Positions 7,711-16,884 are shown, numbered from the stretch's first letter. The stretch is 64,000 nt of DNA from Herbiconiux oxytropis (GCF_024979315.1 NZ_JANLCK010000008.1:119431-183430); one strand, 5' to 3'. Notes: a model not told the origin generated them from the letters alone. A program made the numbers and translations.

Positions 7711-9743
7711 TCGGCGTGGATGTCGGCGGAACGTTCACCGACGTCGTCGCGATCCGCGACGGCATGGTCACCGTCACGAAGGTGCCCTCCGGCCGCACCG
7801 ATCCGGCGGGCTCCGTGGTCGAAGGCGCCCGCCGCCTCGGCGTCGAGGGCAGCGCGGTGTTCAATCACGCGAGCACCATGGGCCTGAACGCCGTGCTCGA
7901 GCGTCGGCTGCCGAAGATCGCCTTCCTCACCACCGAGGGCTTCCGCGACGTGCTCGACCGCGGCTCGGTGCACCGGCCCCTCGCGGCGCAGACCGACCCG
8001 TCGTGGCGGCGCACCTTCGGTGACGCGGCCCGCCCGCTCGTTCCGCGCTACCTCCGCCGCGGCATCGTGGAGCGGAAGACCGCCGATGGCGGCACGCTCA
8101 TCCCGCTCGACGAGGCGCAGGCCCGCCACGAGCTCGAGATCCTCAGCCGGATGGACATCGACGGTGTCGCCATCTGCCTGCTCAACGCCTACGTCGACGA
8201 CAACCACGAGGTGCGCCTGCGCGAACTCGTGCGCGAGGTGCTCGGCGACGACGTGGAGGTGTCGATCTCGTCGGCCACCTCTCCGCTCGCCAAGGAGTAC
8301 GAGCGCGCCTCGACCACGGTGATCGACGTCATCATGAAGCTGCTGTTCAGCGACTACGCCGGCCAGCTGCAGGCGGGCCTGGGCGGCCTCGGCTTCGACG
8401 GCCAGCTCAACTTCGCCGACTGCGCCGCCAACCTGCTGCCCTGGCAGGAGGCGCTCGAGCGCCCGTTCCGCATCCTGTTCGCCGGGCCCGCCGCGGGCAC
8501 CGTCTCGAGCGGCCACCTGGGAGCCGCCATCGGGCGCCCCGACATCCTCTGCGCCGACGTCGGCGGCACCTCCACCGACGTCTCGATCATCGTGGGCGGT
8601 GCGCCGTTCGTGCAGAACACCTTCGAGATCGAGCACGACCTCATCATCAACGCCCTCTCCACCGAGGTGTCGAGCGTGGGGGCGGGCGGCGGCAGCCTCG
8701 TGACCGTCTCCTCCTCCGGAGGCATCCTCGTGGGCCCGGGCAGCGCGGGAGCCGAGCCCGGCCCCGCGTGCTACGGCCGCGGCGGCACCGAGCCGACGGT
8801 CACGGATGCCGCGCTCCTGATCGGCATCCTCGACCCGGCCGGATTCGCCGGCGGCGAGTTCGAGCTCGACCGCGAGGCCGCGCGCCGTGCGTTCGAGTCG
8901 CTCGACACCCCGGTGCCCTTCGACGAGCGGGTGCGCACCGCGTACCGGCTCGCGGTGGCGCACATGGCCGAGGAGATCCTCAACGTGGCCGTGCGGCACG
9001 GCGTCGACATCCGCGACTTCAGCCTCATGGCCTACGGCGCCGCGGGCGGGATGCTGCTGCCGGCGGCGCTCGACCTGCTGCCGCTCAAGGAGGTCGTGAT
9101 CCCGCCGCACCCCGGCCTCTTCTCGGCCATCGGGCTGCTCTCGGCCGATCAGGTCTACTACGAGGCCGAGAGCGCCTACGTGGTGTTCGGGCCCGAGAGC
9201 GCCGAGGGCATCGAGGCCGTCTATCAGCGCATGGAGGAGCGCCTCCGCGAGCGCCTCGGCGAGGCGGGCGCAGGGCTGCCGGTGCGCCGGAGCTTCGACG
9301 GCCGCCTGATGGGGCAGAGCTGGGAGACGCCGTTCGTGCAGATCCCCGAGGGTGCGATCACGGCCGAGACCATCGGCCGGGCCGTCGCCGGGTTCCACGA
9401 CACCTACGAGCTGCGGAACGGCAACCGCTTCGACGCCTTCCCGGTGGAGGGCGTCACCTACCGGGTCGAGCTCGTGGTGCCGTCGGAGAAGGTGGACTAC
9501 ACGCCCGCCGAGGCCCGCGATCCGTTCCCCGCCGTGCCCGAGGGCACCACGACGCTCAGCTACCTGACCGGCGAACCGGTCGAGGCCGAGTGGTTCTCGC
9601 GGCCCGCCCTCGAGACCGGTGCGACCGTCACGGGCCCCGCCATCATCCGCGAGGAGCTCAGCACCACTTTCGTCGCACCCGGGCAGTCCGCCGTCGTGGG
9701 CCGCTGCGGCGAGCTCATCATCACCGCGAGGAGCGCATCATGA
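7707..9743 (+). CDS. HyuA-type hydantoinase/oxoprolinase family protein (carboxylase-like subunit)
   Basis: 678 residues from ATG 7707, overlapping the previous stop and preceded by AGGAGG. The N terminus MIGVDVGGTFTDVVA is the ATP-binding phosphate loop of the HyuA/oxoprolinase actin-like ATPase fold. A second ADVGGTSTDVSII segment near residue 286 and VGAGGGSLV near 328 are also characteristic. The family includes N-methylhydantoinase A, 5-oxoprolinase and the large subunits of acetone and acetophenone carboxylases. The neighbouring zinc-ribbon and HyuB genes, and aromatic-oxidation genes close by, favour an ATP-dependent ketone carboxylase, but hydantoin hydrolysis cannot be excluded. Confidence 0.85.
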   Translation: MIGVDVGGTFTDVVAIRDGMVTVTKVPSGRTDPAGSVVEGARRLGVEGSAVFNHASTMGLNAVLERRLPKIAFLTTEGFRDVLDRGSVHRPLAAQTDPSWRRTFGDAARPLVPRYLRRGIVERKTADGGTLIPLDEAQARHELEILSRMDIDGVAICLLNAYVDDNHEVRLRELVREVLGDDVEVSISSATSPLAKEYERASTTVIDVIMKLLFSDYAGQLQAGLGGLGFDGQLNFADCAANLLPWQEALERPFRILFAGPAAGTVSSGHLGAAIGRPDILCADVGGTSTDVSIIVGGAPFVQNTFEIEHDLIINALSTEVSSVGAGGGSLVTVSSSGGILVGPGSAGAEPGPACYGRGGTEPTVTDAALLIGILDPAGFAGGEFELDREAARRAFESLDTPVPFDERVRTAYRLAVAHMAEEILNVAVRHGVDIRDFSLMAYGAAGGMLLPAALDLLPLKEVVIPPHPGLFSAIGLLSADQVYYEAESAYVVFGPESAEGIEAVYQRMEERLRERLGEAGAGLPVRRSFDGRLMGQSWETPFVQIPEGAITAETIGRAVAGFHDTYELRNGNRFDAFPVEGVTYRVELVVPSEKVDYTPAEARDPFPAVPEGTTTLSYLTGEPVEAEWFSRPALETGATVTGPAIIREELSTTFVAPGQSAVVGRCGELIITARSAS

Positions 9744-11680
9744 CCGACCAGATCACGAGGCCCAAGGCTCTCATCCGCGACCTCGGCGAGGCGGCCTTCC
9801 AGGCCCACTACGACTGCGACCGCTACACCGCCACGGTGCTCGGCAACCGCTTCGACTACCTCGTGGAGCACATGAGCGCGCGCCTGCTCACGGGCGCGTT
9901 CTCGCCCGTGCTGCGCGACTTCTACGACCTCGCCTGCACCATCGCCGGCCCCGCCGAGCTCGGCTACCCCGTGCCCGCCGCGAGCAACGGCATCGTGCTG
10001 ATGGCCGGCACCACGATCGACGCCGTGCCGAACATGGTCGACGAGTTCGGCGCCGAACGGCTGCACCCGGGCGACGTGCTCATCGCCAACGACCCGTACC
10101 GCACGGGCAACCACAACAACGACCTCGTCTTCACGCGGCCGGTCTTCGTCGACGGACGGATCGTGGCCTACGTCACGCTCAACGCCCACCAGCTCGACAT
10201 GGGCGGAACGGTTCCCGGCGGCTTCAGCGCCACCAAGCAGAACGTGTTCGAGAACGGCCTCGTGCTCTCGCCGCGCCTGCTCGTGAGCCAGGGCGTCAAC
10301 GTGCCCGAGACGTGGAGCGTGATCTTCGACAACGTGCGCATGGCCGAGGTGCTCTACCCCGACATGAAGACGGTCTGCTCGAGCCTCGAGCTCGGCGAGC
10401 GGCTCGTGCTCGAGTCGATCGAGCGCTACGGCCTCGGCGCCTTCCACGGCGCCATGCGTTACGCCACCGACGTGGCGGCGGAGCGGATGGCGCTCGGCAT
10501 GGCCGAGCTCCCCGACGGCGACTGGGAGGCCGAGCACGGTGTCGACGCCGACGGCATCGACGACAGCGAGAGCTACCCCGTGCACGTCGCCATCCGCAAG
10601 CGCGGCGACCGCATCGAGGTCGACTTCTCCGGCACGCACCGGCAGGCCCGCACCTCGATCAACGCCACCGCGTGGGAGGTGAAGACCGCCATCGGCGTGG
10701 CCCTGAAGTACAACTTCGACCCCCGCGGCCGCTTCAACTCCGGGCTCTTCCGCAACATCGACATCGTCATCCCCGAGGGCAGCGTGGTCTCGGCGCTGCC
10801 GCCGGACGGCGCGGTGTTCCTCTACTTCGAGCAGAGCCAGGTCATCCTCGCCACCGTTCTCATCGCCCTCGAGAAGGCTCTCGGCGAGAGGGCCATCGCG
10901 GGCGACCGCGCAGGCACCAACCTGCACACGGCGTTCGGGGCGCATCCGGATGGCACGCCCTGGGTCTCGGCCATGCAGTGCGGCGGTGAGATCGGCCCTT
11001 TCGGCGCCAACCGGCACGGCGACGCCGACACCCAGTGCATGTCGTACCTCGCCAACGGCGTCGCGCCCTCGGTGGAGGCCATCGAGAAGGAGAGCCCCGT
11101 GGTGATGCTCCGGCACGAGCCCGTGGCCGACACGGCGGGCCCCGGCGTCAACCGCGGCGGCAACGCCATGCTCCGCGACACCCTGTGGCTCACGGATGCC
11201 GCGCACTCGATCATCGAGCTCCGGCACAAGTCGGTCACCGGCTTCGGCGTGCACGGCGGTGGCAGCGGTGTGAACGGCGGGGTGTGGATCTTCCCGCCCG
11301 ACGCCGAGGGCGCGGCGATCGTGCCGGGCACCGGACGCGACTCGTTCGGCGGAGGCACCGCCTGGGCGGGCGTCATCGATCCGGAGTCGAAGGCGCCGTC
11401 GGCCGCGGGGGAGTACGTGTACCCGTTCGCCAACGCCAACACGAGCGTGAAGCAGTCGGTGCTGCGCTACATCACCAACGGCGCCGGAGGGTGGGGAGAC
11501 CCGCTCGCCCGGGAGCCCGAGCGCGTGCTCGTCGACGTGCGCGACGAGTACGTCACGATCGAGGGAGCGGAGCGGCTGTACGGCGTCGTCGTCTCGGGCG
11601 ACCCCCGTGAGGACCCCGAGGGGCTCGTGCTCGACCTCGACGCCACGGCGGTTCTCCGGGAGAAGCTGCGCGCGCTGTAA
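9740..11680 (+). CDS. HyuB-type hydantoinase/oxoprolinase family protein (carboxylase-like subunit)
   Basis: 646 residues from ATG 9740, overlapping the HyuA stop (ATGA) with GAGGAG upstream. It is full length for HyuB. The conserved HPGDVLIANDPYRTGNHNNDL and TLNAHQLDMGG segments in the first 160 residues are family hallmarks, and GGGSGVNGG occurs near residue 510. HyuB works with HyuA in ATP-driven hydrolysis or carboxylation. The overlaps imply a three-gene complex: zinc-ribbon, HyuA, HyuB. A hairpin at 11693-11714 ends the operon. Confidence 0.88.
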   Translation: MTDQITRPKALIRDLGEAAFQAHYDCDRYTATVLGNRFDYLVEHMSARLLTGAFSPVLRDFYDLACTIAGPAELGYPVPAASNGIVLMAGTTIDAVPNMVDEFGAERLHPGDVLIANDPYRTGNHNNDLVFTRPVFVDGRIVAYVTLNAHQLDMGGTVPGGFSATKQNVFENGLVLSPRLLVSQGVNVPETWSVIFDNVRMAEVLYPDMKTVCSSLELGERLVLESIERYGLGAFHGAMRYATDVAAERMALGMAELPDGDWEAEHGVDADGIDDSESYPVHVAIRKRGDRIEVDFSGTHRQARTSINATAWEVKTAIGVALKYNFDPRGRFNSGLFRNIDIVIPEGSVVSALPPDGAVFLYFEQSQVILATVLIALEKALGERAIAGDRAGTNLHTAFGAHPDGTPWVSAMQCGGEIGPFGANRHGDADTQCMSYLANGVAPSVEAIEKESPVVMLRHEPVADTAGPGVNRGGNAMLRDTLWLTDAAHSIIELRHKSVTGFGVHGGGSGVNGGVWIFPPDAEGAAIVPGTGRDSFGGGTAWAGVIDPESKAPSAAGEYVYPFANANTSVKQSVLRYITNGAGGWGDPLAREPERVLVDVRDEYVTIEGAERLYGVVVSGDPREDPEGLVLDLDATAVLREKLRAL

Positions 11681-11692
11681 AGCCCCGGCGCA

Positions 11693-11714
11693 CAGAGGGG
11701 TGGAATTCCCTCTG
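11693..11714 (+). terminator. Hairpin after the HyuB gene
   Basis: CAGAGGG and CCCTCTG pair perfectly around an 8-base loop, 12 bases after the HyuB stop. No T-run follows, as is common in high-GC actinobacteria. It separates the carboxylase-like operon from the transport operon. Confidence 0.5.
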
Positions 11715-11734
11715 GTAATCGTGCACCGCGAGTG

Positions 11735-11773
11735 TATGATTACCCCATTGTCCGACAATTATTGTCCGACACT
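11735..11773 (+). promoter_or_regulatory. Promoter -10 with tandem GntR-type operators for the transport operon
   Basis: TATGAT (11735-11740) is a good -10 box with only a weak CTGGTA 17 bases upstream as -35. Beginning 6 bases later come ATTGTCCGACAAT (11747-11759), a perfect palindrome and full TNGTNNNACNA match, and a second copy ATTGTCCGACACT (11761-11773), 14 bases downstream. The first copy would sit on the transcription start, as expected for repression. The gene begins at 11809. Confidence 0.6.
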
Positions 11774-11808
11774 ATGACAATGACGTCACCCAGAAAGCGA
11801 GCAATCAC

Positions 11809-12993
11809 ATGCAAAGACGCACCACAGCAGCTCTGCGTACCGCCGCCGTTCTCGCCTCCGTCGCCCTCGTCGCCACCGGCTGCTCCGCCGGCGGCGGAGA
11901 GCCAGGCGAAGGGGGATCGGGCGAGGAAGTCGCCCTCACCTACCAGACCCCCGACGGCCAGTGCGAAGCGGGCCCCACCGAGGGAGTCGACTACGACACC
12001 GCGAACGAGCTGATCCAGTCGTTCCAGGAGCCCTCCACCGGCCTCATCCAGACCGAGCCCCTTCCCACGCCGGTCGGCCCCGACTTCACGGTCGCCTTCC
12101 TCAACAACGACACCGCCGTGGCCGGCATCATGTACGCGAGCATGGAGCTCGCCGCCGACGCCGCCGGGGTCGAGCTCGTGAACGTGAGCACGGGCACCGA
12201 CGCCCAGAGCATCAACAGCGCGCTGAACTCGGTCGTCGAGCTCGAGCCCGACGCCGTGATCTCGGTGGCCATCGACGCCACCTTCTACCAGGACCAGCTC
12301 GAGCAGCTCGAGGCCAAGGGCATCCCGGTCGTCTACGCCTCGCAGGGCAACGCCGAGGAGTTCGGCCTCGACGACACCCTCGGCGGGCTCAACGCCTCGC
12401 TCGTCAACGGCCAGGTGCTCGCGGCGGGCGCGGTGGCCTTCACCTGCGGCACCGGCGACGAGTTCGTGTTCTACAACGTGCCCGAGCTCACCTTCTCGGC
12501 CATCCAGCTCGAGGCCGCCCAGGAGTACCTCGCCGAGCTCTGCGCCGACTGCTCGCTCCGCGTGGTCGACATCTCGATCATCGACCCGAGCCCGGCCGAC
12601 AAGATCGTGAGCGACCTGCAGTCGCACCCGGAGACCGACTTCTTCATCACCCCTGTCGACCAGTACCAGATCGGTCTCGGCGACAAGGCGCAGCTCGCCG
12701 GCCTCACCAACGCCTACGGCTTCGGTCAGTCGTCGCTGCCGCCGAACGTGCAGCAGCTCGCCGACGGCCTGCAGACCGCCGGCTTCGCCGTGGATCTCAA
12801 CATGTTCATGTGGCTGCTGCTCGACGAGGCGTTCCGCAAGGCGCAGGGCGTCTACGAGCCCTACACCGACTGGGATGCCGTCAACCGCTCTGTCTCGCTC
12901 GTGCTGACCCCGGAGAACGCCGGCCAGTACGTCGCGGGCTTCGAGGCCTACCCGGGCATGGAGGACGACTTCAAGGCCCTCTGGGGCAAGTAG
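11809..12993 (+). CDS. ABC transporter substrate-binding lipoprotein 1
   Basis: 394 residues. A signal peptide with lipobox VATGC places the mature protein on the outer face of the membrane, anchored at Cys25. The body resembles the sugar-type periplasmic binding protein 4 family: VAFLNNDTAVAGIMYASMELAADAAGVEL and TDAQSINSALNSVVELEPDAV. Such receptors normally bind pentoses, hexoses or related small molecules; the ligand here is unknown. It is about half identical to the next gene and shares an identical 23-base stretch around the start codon with it, indicating duplication. It leads the transport operon. Confidence 0.88.
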   Translation: MQRRTTAALRTAAVLASVALVATGCSAGGGEPGEGGSGEEVALTYQTPDGQCEAGPTEGVDYDTANELIQSFQEPSTGLIQTEPLPTPVGPDFTVAFLNNDTAVAGIMYASMELAADAAGVELVNVSTGTDAQSINSALNSVVELEPDAVISVAIDATFYQDQLEQLEAKGIPVVYASQGNAEEFGLDDTLGGLNASLVNGQVLAAGAVAFTCGTGDEFVFYNVPELTFSAIQLEAAQEYLAELCADCSLRVVDISIIDPSPADKIVSDLQSHPETDFFITPVDQYQIGLGDKAQLAGLTNAYGFGQSSLPPNVQQLADGLQTAGFAVDLNMFMWLLLDEAFRKAQGVYEPYTDWDAVNRSVSLVLTPENAGQYVAGFEAYPGMEDDFKALWGK

Positions 12994-13001
12994 CAGCACC
13001 C

Positions 13002-13034
13002 GTGGCCGCCGGCCCAGCACCGGCCGGCGGCCAC
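13002..13034 (+). terminator. Strong intercistronic hairpin between the two receptors
   Basis: A 13-base perfect stem (GTGGCCGCCGGCC paired with GGCCGGCGGCCAC) encloses a 7-base loop, 8 bases after the stop of receptor 1. Being inside an operon and lacking a T-run, it may act as a partial terminator or mRNA-stability element that sets the receptor ratio. Confidence 0.6.
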
Positions 13035-13067
13035 ACCCCTCATCCGCATTAGAAAGCGAGCAATCAC

Positions 13068-14267
13068 ATGCAACGACGCATCACGAACGCACTCCGAGCC
13101 GCAGCGGTTCTGGGCGCGGTCTCCCTGTTGGCCGCAGGCTGTTCCTCCGGAGGGAGCGACGGCGGTGGCGGCGACGCGGCCGGCGGCGACGTGCCCCTGA
13201 CCTACATGGCCGAGGACGGCACCTGCGCCGAGGGCCCCGCCGAGGGAATCGACTTCGCCGCAGCCGACGAGGTCGTGAAGAGCTTCGAGACCCCCAACGA
13301 GGCCATCCTCGCCACCGAGCCCCTCAAGGAGCCGGTCGACCCGAACACCACGGCGGTGTACCTCAACAACGGCACCCCGGTCGCCGGACTCTTCCAGGCC
13401 GGTCTCCAGGCCGCGTCCGAGGCCGCCGGCATCAAGTTCGTCAACGTCGACACCGGCACCGACGCGCAGAGCATCAACTCGGCGCTCAACTCGGTCGTCG
13501 AGATGAAGCCCGACATCGTCTTCGACCAGTCGGTCGACGCCCGCTTCTTCCAGGACCAGCTCACCCAGCTGCAGGACCAGGGTGCGGCCATCGTCTACGG
13601 CGGTCAGCTCAACGCCGAGGAGTTCGGCCTGCGCGACTCGCTCGGCGGCGCCGGCAGCATCGAGGTCAACAGTGATGTGCTCGCGAATGCCGCGATCCAG
13701 CTCACGTGCGGCACGGCGACCGAGTTCGTGATGTACTCCATCCCCGAGATCCCGGCCTCCGAGATCCAGAACGAGGCCGTGCCTGCCGCGCTCGCCGAGC
13801 TCTGCCCCGAGTGCACGCTGCGCATCGTCGACATCTCGATCGCCGACGCCAGCCCCGCCGACAAGATCGTCTCCGACCTGCAGGCCAACCCGCAGACGGA
13901 GTTCTTCATCTCGCTCGCCGACCAGTTCCAGATCGGCCTCTCCGAGAAGGCGCAGCTCGCCGGACTCACCAACGCCTACGGCGTGGGCCAGTCGTCGCTG
14001 CCGCAGAACATCCAGCAGATCGCCGACGGCACCGAGGTGGCGGGCTACGTGGTCGACTTCAACATGTTCATGTGGCTGCAGGTCGATGAAGGACTCCGCA
14101 CGATGCAGGGCATGGAGGTCCCCTACCTCGACGGCGACTGGGAGGCCGCGGCCAAGGCCATCTCGCACATCGTGACCATCCGGAACGCCGACGAGTACCT
14201 CACCCCTGCGGGCTACGTGGCGCTCGAGGGCTTCGAGGACCAGTTCCTGGAACTCTGGGGCAAGTGA
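13068..14267 (+). CDS. ABC transporter substrate-binding lipoprotein 2 (paralogue)
   Basis: 399 residues with lipobox LAAGC and a Gly/Ser/Asp-rich linker after it. It aligns with receptor 1 over its whole length, keeping TGTDAQSINSALNSVVE, NAEEFGL, SPADKIVSDLQ and AQLAGLTNAYG. The pocket-side segments differ, for example FDQSVDARFFQDQL against ISVAIDATFYQDQL, so the two probably recognise different ligands or the same ligand with different affinity. Only one ATPase and one permease follow, so the receptors must share them. Confidence 0.88.
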   Translation: MQRRITNALRAAAVLGAVSLLAAGCSSGGSDGGGGDAAGGDVPLTYMAEDGTCAEGPAEGIDFAAADEVVKSFETPNEAILATEPLKEPVDPNTTAVYLNNGTPVAGLFQAGLQAASEAAGIKFVNVDTGTDAQSINSALNSVVEMKPDIVFDQSVDARFFQDQLTQLQDQGAAIVYGGQLNAEEFGLRDSLGGAGSIEVNSDVLANAAIQLTCGTATEFVMYSIPEIPASEIQNEAVPAALAELCPECTLRIVDISIADASPADKIVSDLQANPQTEFFISLADQFQIGLSEKAQLAGLTNAYGVGQSSLPQNIQQIADGTEVAGYVVDFNMFMWLQVDEGLRTMQGMEVPYLDGDWEAAAKAISHIVTIRNADEYLTPAGYVALEGFEDQFLELWGK

Positions 14268-14271
14268 TCCG

Positions 14272-15801
14272 ATGACGAACGAGTCGACGATCGGGTCGCC
14301 GATGGGCACCCCACCGCTTCTGAGCATCGAGGGGATGATCAAGGACTTCCCGGGCAACCGGGCCCTCGACAACGTCTCCCTCCAGGTCGGCAGCGGTGAG
14401 GTGGTCGCGGTGGTGGGCCACAACGGGTCGGGCAAGTCGACCCTCGTGAAGATCCTCGCGGGGGTCTACACCTCCGACGGGGGCACGGTGGAGCTGTCGT
14501 CCCAGGACGGCTTCGACACCGAGCTGCACATCATCCATCAGGATCTCGGTCTCGCCAACGAGTTGACGGGCATCGAGAACCTGGGCATCACCCACTACCA
14601 CGGCGCCTCGTCGTTCGCTCCGTTCGACCGCAAGAAGGAGCGGGCCAAGGCGCGCGAGCTCATCGGCCGCTTCGGTGAGCCGTTCGACGTCGACATCCCC
14701 ATCTCCAAGCTCGCCCCCGCCCAGCGCTCGATCATCGGCATCGCCCGAGCGCTGGACGGGTGGCAGCACCCCCGCAACGTGCTCATCCTCGATGAGCCCA
14801 CGGAGGCGCTGCACGCCACCGAGGTGCGGGTGCTCTTCGACGCCGTGAAGAAGCTCGCCGCCGACGGCGCGGGCGTCATCTTCATCTCGCACCGGCTCGA
14901 CGAGGTGCTCGACCTCGCCGATCGCGTCGTCGTGCTCCGCGACGGGCGGAAGGTGGCCGACGAGCCCCGATCCGACCTCGACCACGACCGTCTGGTCTCC
15001 TACGTCACCGGCATCCCCGTGGGCGAGGCCGAGCACGGCGAGAACGCGCGGAGGGCGGGTGAGGTGGTGCTCGACATCAAGGGCCTCACGGGCGAGATCC
15101 TCGAGGGGGTCGACCTGCAGGTGCGCTCCGGCGAGGTGGTCGGCGTCGCCGGCGTGCTCGGCTCGGGGCGCGAGGCGCTGCCCGCCATGATCTACGGATC
15201 GATCGACGCCGACGTGGAGTCGTTCACCCTCGACGGCAGGCCCTACCTCAAGCGGTCACCGCGGGAGAGCATCCGCCGCGGCACCGCGTTCGTGCCGGGC
15301 GACCGGGCCAAGTTCGGCTCGGTGCGGCCGATGACGGCGCGCGAGAACGTGACGCTGCCTGAATTGAAGTCGCTGACGGGCGCCGGCGGCGCCATCAGCC
15401 TCAAGCGCGAGCGCGAGCACGCTCAGACGCTCATGCAGGAGTACGACGTGAAGCCGCCGCGGGCGGAGCAGGTGTTCGCCCAGTTCTCGGGCGGCAACCA
15501 GCAGAAGATCGTGTTCGCGAAGTGGCTGCGCAACAGGCCCTCGCTGCTGCTCCTGGAGGAGCCCACGCAGGGCGTCGACATCGGCGCCAAGCAGGCCATC
15601 TACGACGCCATCGACCGAGCGGCCTCCACGGGCGCCGCGGTGCTCGTGTGCTCGTCGGAGGCGAAGGAGCTCGTGCGCCTGTGCGACCGGGTGCTGGTGC
15701 TGCGCGATGGACGGATCGCCGCCGAACTGGCGGGCGACGAGCTGACGGAGACGCAGCTCGTCATCGAAGGCTATGGATTGAAGAGCGAGGACGAACTGTG
15801 A
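14272..15801 (+). CDS. ABC transporter ATP-binding protein, RbsA/MglA type
   Basis: 509 residues with two nucleotide-binding domains in one chain, as in ribose and galactose importers. The first half has Walker A GHNGSGKST near residue 50 and Walker B LILDEPTEALH near 170. In the second half the P-loop position reads GVLGSGREALP, lacking the lysine, which is normal for the degenerate site in this subfamily, while FSGGNQQK and LLLLEEPTQGVDIG are intact. The gene begins 4 bases after receptor 2 and overlaps the permease gene (GTGA), with no strong ribosome site of its own, so it is probably translationally coupled. Confidence 0.93.
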   Translation: MTNESTIGSPMGTPPLLSIEGMIKDFPGNRALDNVSLQVGSGEVVAVVGHNGSGKSTLVKILAGVYTSDGGTVELSSQDGFDTELHIIHQDLGLANELTGIENLGITHYHGASSFAPFDRKKERAKARELIGRFGEPFDVDIPISKLAPAQRSIIGIARALDGWQHPRNVLILDEPTEALHATEVRVLFDAVKKLAADGAGVIFISHRLDEVLDLADRVVVLRDGRKVADEPRSDLDHDRLVSYVTGIPVGEAEHGENARRAGEVVLDIKGLTGEILEGVDLQVRSGEVVGVAGVLGSGREALPAMIYGSIDADVESFTLDGRPYLKRSPRESIRRGTAFVPGDRAKFGSVRPMTARENVTLPELKSLTGAGGAISLKREREHAQTLMQEYDVKPPRAEQVFAQFSGGNQQKIVFAKWLRNRPSLLLLEEPTQGVDIGAKQAIYDAIDRAASTGAAVLVCSSEAKELVRLCDRVLVLRDGRIAAELAGDELTETQLVIEGYGLKSEDEL

Positions 15802-16880
15802 AGAAGACCGAAGCCATCCAGACGGTCGATCCGGCGGTCGCGGATCGCGGACCGGCCAAGAAGAACGGCGTGCTGGCGGCGCTGTCGTTCCGCAACATCA
15901 GCGCGATCTACATCTTCGTCGTGCTGTTCGCGATCTTCGCGATCATCACGCCGCGCACGTTCCTCACCCCGGGCACCTGGCTCGTTCTGCTGGACGCGCA
16001 GTCGATCACGGTGCTCGCGGCGATCGCGGTGCTGATCCCGCTCGTCAACGGCGTCTTCAACCTCGCCATCGGCGCGGAGGTCGGCTTCGCCGTCATCCTC
16101 GTGGCGGTGCTGCAGACGAAGCTCAACATGCCGTGGGGTCTCGCCATCGCGGTCGCGATCCTGATCGGCGCCTTCATCGGCCTCGTCTCGGGGCTCATCA
16201 TCACCAAGGGCAAGATCGACTCGTTCATCGCGACCCTCGGTATGAGCTCGATCCTCCTGGCAGGCCTGGCGTTCCTCTCCGAGAACCGCCAGATCATCGG
16301 CCTGCAGGACGGCTTCCGGCTCTTCGCCACCGGGGGGCTGCCGCTCGTTCCGGACAACCCGAACTTCAAGCTCACGAACCCCGTGTTCATCATGCTGATC
16401 GTGGCGTTCATCGTCTGGTACCTGCTCGAGCGCACGCCCGTCGGCCGCCGCATGTACGCGGCGGGCTACAACCCGGACGGCGCTCGCCTCTCGGGCGTGA
16501 ACGTCGCCCGGCTGCAGATCGCCTCGCTCGTGGCCGGTGGCATCATCGCCGCCCTCGCCGGTGTGCTGCTCGCCTCGCGCATCAACGCCGGTGACCCGAC
16601 CGTCGGCCCCGGCCTGCTGCTGCCGGCGCTCACCGCGGTGTTCCTCGGATCGACCCAGTTCAAGGGCGGCCGGTTCAACGTGTGGGGCACGGTCATCTCG
16701 GTGTACGTGCTCGCCGTGGGCATCAAGGGCCTGCAGCTGCTCGGTGCGCAGAACTGGGTGAGCGACCTCTTCAACGGCGTCGCCCTCCTCGCCGCCGTGG
16801 GCCTGTCCCGCTGGGAGCGCACCGCCAAGCGCGGCAGCGCCATCAAGCGGGCGACGCCCAAGTTCGGCCGGGGCAAGTAG
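15798..16880 (+). CDS. ABC transporter permease, RbsC type
   Basis: 360 residues from GTG 15798, overlapping the ATPase stop. It has about eight to ten hydrophobic segments, starting at IYIFVVLFAIFAIITP. The coupling-region sequence RMYAAGYNPDGARLSGVNV is characteristic of BPD_transp_2 permeases that pair with RbsA-type ATPases. It forms the membrane channel for the two receptors upstream. The ligand is unknown; the upstream operators tie it to the carboxylase-like operon. A strong hairpin follows. Confidence 0.92.
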   Translation: MKKTEAIQTVDPAVADRGPAKKNGVLAALSFRNISAIYIFVVLFAIFAIITPRTFLTPGTWLVLLDAQSITVLAAIAVLIPLVNGVFNLAIGAEVGFAVILVAVLQTKLNMPWGLAIAVAILIGAFIGLVSGLIITKGKIDSFIATLGMSSILLAGLAFLSENRQIIGLQDGFRLFATGGLPLVPDNPNFKLTNPVFIMLIVAFIVWYLLERTPVGRRMYAAGYNPDGARLSGVNVARLQIASLVAGGIIAALAGVLLASRINAGDPTVGPGLLLPALTAVFLGSTQFKGGRFNVWGTVISVYVLAVGIKGLQLLGAQNWVSDLFNGVALLAAVGLSRWERTAKRGSAIKRATPKFGRGK

Positions 16881-16884
16881 CACC

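Noticed and set aside
7521..11758. Long minus-strand frames opposite HyuA and HyuB
   Set aside because: Both are mirror frames of well-conserved genes with ATGA-coupled starts on the plus strand.
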